A DNA stretch of 49,274 bases from positions 1 to 49,274 of the forward strand of contig NZ_AUFG01000028.1 of NCBI RefSeq assembly GCF_000426385.1, in the 5' to 3' direction. This document shows, in pieces, positions 48,363 to 49,274 of the stretch; position 1 is the first letter of the stretch; each line of letters begins with the position of its first letter. The notes below the pieces were generated by a model, which was not told where the DNA came from, made no database searches, and saw nothing but the letters and a program-made list of their open reading frames with translations. The stretch comes from Arsenicicoccus bolidensis DSM 15745. GTDB taxonomy: Bacteria; Actinomycetota; Actinomycetes; Actinomycetales; Dermatophilaceae. The translations under genes and the position numbers were made by a program.

Positions 48363-48944
48363 ATGCGTTCCCTGTGCGTCTTCTGCGGCTCCTCGCCCGG
48401 CCGGTCCCCGTCGTATGCCGCCGCGGTGGCCCAGCTCGGGGCCACCCTCGCCGCGCGCGGGACCCGCGTCGTCTATGGCGGGGCCCGCGTGGGCACCATG
48501 GGGATGCTGGCCGAGGCCACCCTCGCGGCAGGTGGTGAGGTGGTGGGCGTCATCCCGCAGCACCTCATGGACTACGAGGTCGGCCACGACGGGCTGACCG
48601 AGCTGCACGTCGTGGGCTCGATGCACGAGCGCAAGGCGCTGATGGCCGACCTGGCGGACGGTTTCGTGGCCCTGCCCGGCGGGATGGGCACGCTCGAGGA
48701 GCTCGCCGAGATCTTGACGTGGGCCCAGCTCGGGCTGCACCGCAAGCCCGTCGGCACTCTCGACGTGGACGGCTACTGGCAGCCGCTGCTGACCTTCCTC
48801 GACCACGCGCGCGACGAGGAGTTCCTGCGCCCGTCCCATCGCGAGCTGCTGATCGCGCGCCCCACGGCGGAGGAGCTGCTCGACGCCCTGGACGCGCACA
48901 CGCCCGCCGACGGCGACGCGACGGACAAGTGGGTCGACCACTGA
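48363..48944 (+). CDS. LOG family cytokinin-type phosphoribohydrolase (TIGR00730)
   Basis: A 193-residue Rossmann-fold protein of the lysine-decarboxylase-like LOG family, which releases a free base from nucleoside 5'-monophosphates. The N-terminal [11 protein letters not shown], the glycine strand [16 protein letters not shown] and the catalytic signature [20 protein letters not shown] (residues about 103-122, with the conserved E in TLEE) are all present. The bacterial substrate is often AMP or cytokinin nucleotides. ATG 48363 has CACAGT 7 nt upstream and no ribosome site. A hairpin of the ATCGTGAG family follows 49 nt after the stop. Confidence 0.93.
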   Translation: MRSLCVFCGSSPGRSPSYAAAVAQLGATLAARGTRVVYGGARVGTMGMLAEATLAAGGEVVGVIPQHLMDYEVGHDGLTELHVVGSMHERKALMADLADGFVALPGGMGTLEELAEILTWAQLGLHRKPVGTLDVDGYWQPLLTFLDHARDEEFLRPSHRELLIARPTAEELLDALDAHTPADGDATDKWVDH

Positions 48945-48992
48945 CCCCACCCCGCGACGCCGCGACGCCGGAAGCGCCCCTCCACCTCCGAC

Positions 48993-49038
48993 ATCGTGAG
49001 TGTTTGGTCCAAGAATGTTGGAGAAAGCACTCACGATC
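48993..49038. terminator. Hairpin of the ATCGTGAG family after the LOG gene
   Basis: ATCGTGAGTG (48993-49002) pairs with CACTCACGAT (49029-49038). Inside, TCCAA GAATG TTGGA adds five pairs. Its left side matches the hairpin at 8861-8907 in 17 of 19 bases, and like that one it follows a plus-strand gene closely. A terminator role is likely. The stretch 49039-49226 shows no gene; AGCCC/GGGCT around 49172-49208 could form a short stem. Confidence 0.65.
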
Positions 49039-49226
49039 TTGGGGTCAGGGGGCGCTGGGCCTGGGAGCCCGTCGGAGCGAGCCGGTCGTATGGCGACACG
49101 CCCGCCATTCGTCCGCCAGACGACCCGAACTGAGCTCCCAGCTCACGACGCGCCGCCCACAGCCCTCGAAACGCCTTCCGGGATAGAGCCCCGTTGAGTG
49201 GTGGGCTTTGAGGTGATGCTCGTTGC

Positions 49227-49274
49227 CTACCGGTCGCTCTTTTCGAGGGCGACGGTCTCAGTATCGCGGGTTGG
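49227..49274 (-). CDS. Possible C-terminal end of a gene entering from the right (partial)
   Basis: Read on the minus strand from the window edge, one frame gives PTRDTETVALEKSDR before TAG at 49229-49227. The residues look like a hydrophilic protein tail, and the base composition is lower in GC than the rest of the window. Fifteen codons cannot identify a family, and chance is a real alternative. Confidence 0.3.
   Translation of the reverse strand, partial: PTRDTETVALEKSDR

Noticed and set aside
49041-49226. tRNA or insertion-sequence end near the right edge
   Set aside because: No T-loop or acceptor pairing and no terminal inverted repeat with target duplication could be found.

Overview
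The window is GC-rich DNA from an actinobacterium, most likely a member of the Micrococcales near Intrasporangiaceae/Dermatophilaceae. This rests on the composition, the GTG starts, the protein families (CYTH-CHAD, PAS-ANTAR-STAS, SigE-family sigma factor, gluABCD-type importer, Eis-type acetyltransferase) and many start codons lying 6-8 nt from a -10-like hexamer, as in actinobacterial leaderless genes. It is an ordinary chromosomal segment with about 40 genes in short operons on both strands. No phage, insertion sequence, CRISPR array or tRNA/rRNA gene was seen.

Layout. 1-3071: end of an unknown gene, a tandem 50-bp repeat, an M18 aminopeptidase, decayed remnants of a small gene pair, and a HAD-IIA phosphatase. 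3145-8830: an operator-bearing promoter, an ABC exporter with FtsX-type permease, and its PadR regulator, whose frame runs without a stop into a secreted protein. 8861-11388: two long hairpins, an unknown 146-residue GNAT-like protein under a cobalamin riboswitch, and L-2-hydroxyglutarate oxidase. 11422-15189: a membrane metallophosphoesterase and an AbiE-like type IV toxin-antitoxin operon with its own palindromic promoter. 15425-21714: amylosucrase, CYTH-CHAD protein, TauE/SafE permease, a less GC-rich AAA ATPase with a frameshifted N terminus, and an SRPBCC protein. 21715-27836: AI-2E-type permease, phospholipase D-like protein, EamA transporter, SDR oxidoreductase and PhzF-like protein, all on the minus strand. 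27953-33829: PutA followed by translationally coupled small membrane protein and Eis-like acetyltransferase, then a convergent alpha/beta hydrolase. 33928-38879: SigE-family sigma factor with its membrane partner, and a glutamate-type ABC importer gluABCD. 38956-49274: YczE/YczR pair, hexose-6-phosphate mutarotase, PAS-ANTAR-STAS regulator, DUF3592 protein, methyltransferase, cupin, Val/Leu dehydrogenase, dicarboxylate symporter, LOG-type phosphoribohydrolase and the possible end of another gene.

The most unusual content is between the genes. Three sequence-related families of long hairpins recur at distant loci next to stop codons. One is a 50-bp-period family with the fixed pattern CATCAGCCTGGCG, 13 nt, CGATG but different outer arms (181-330, 23141-23249, 25925-25977). 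The second begins ATCGTGAG (8861-8907 and 48993-49038). The third is based on GCCGAG(N)2-3TCA(N)TTCCC (38894-38999 and 46714-46763). Other leads are the riboswitch controlling an unknown protein, single-base frameshifts in otherwise sensible reading frames, and an apparent excess of the word GGCATAC/GTATGCC, which seems to dictate rare codons.
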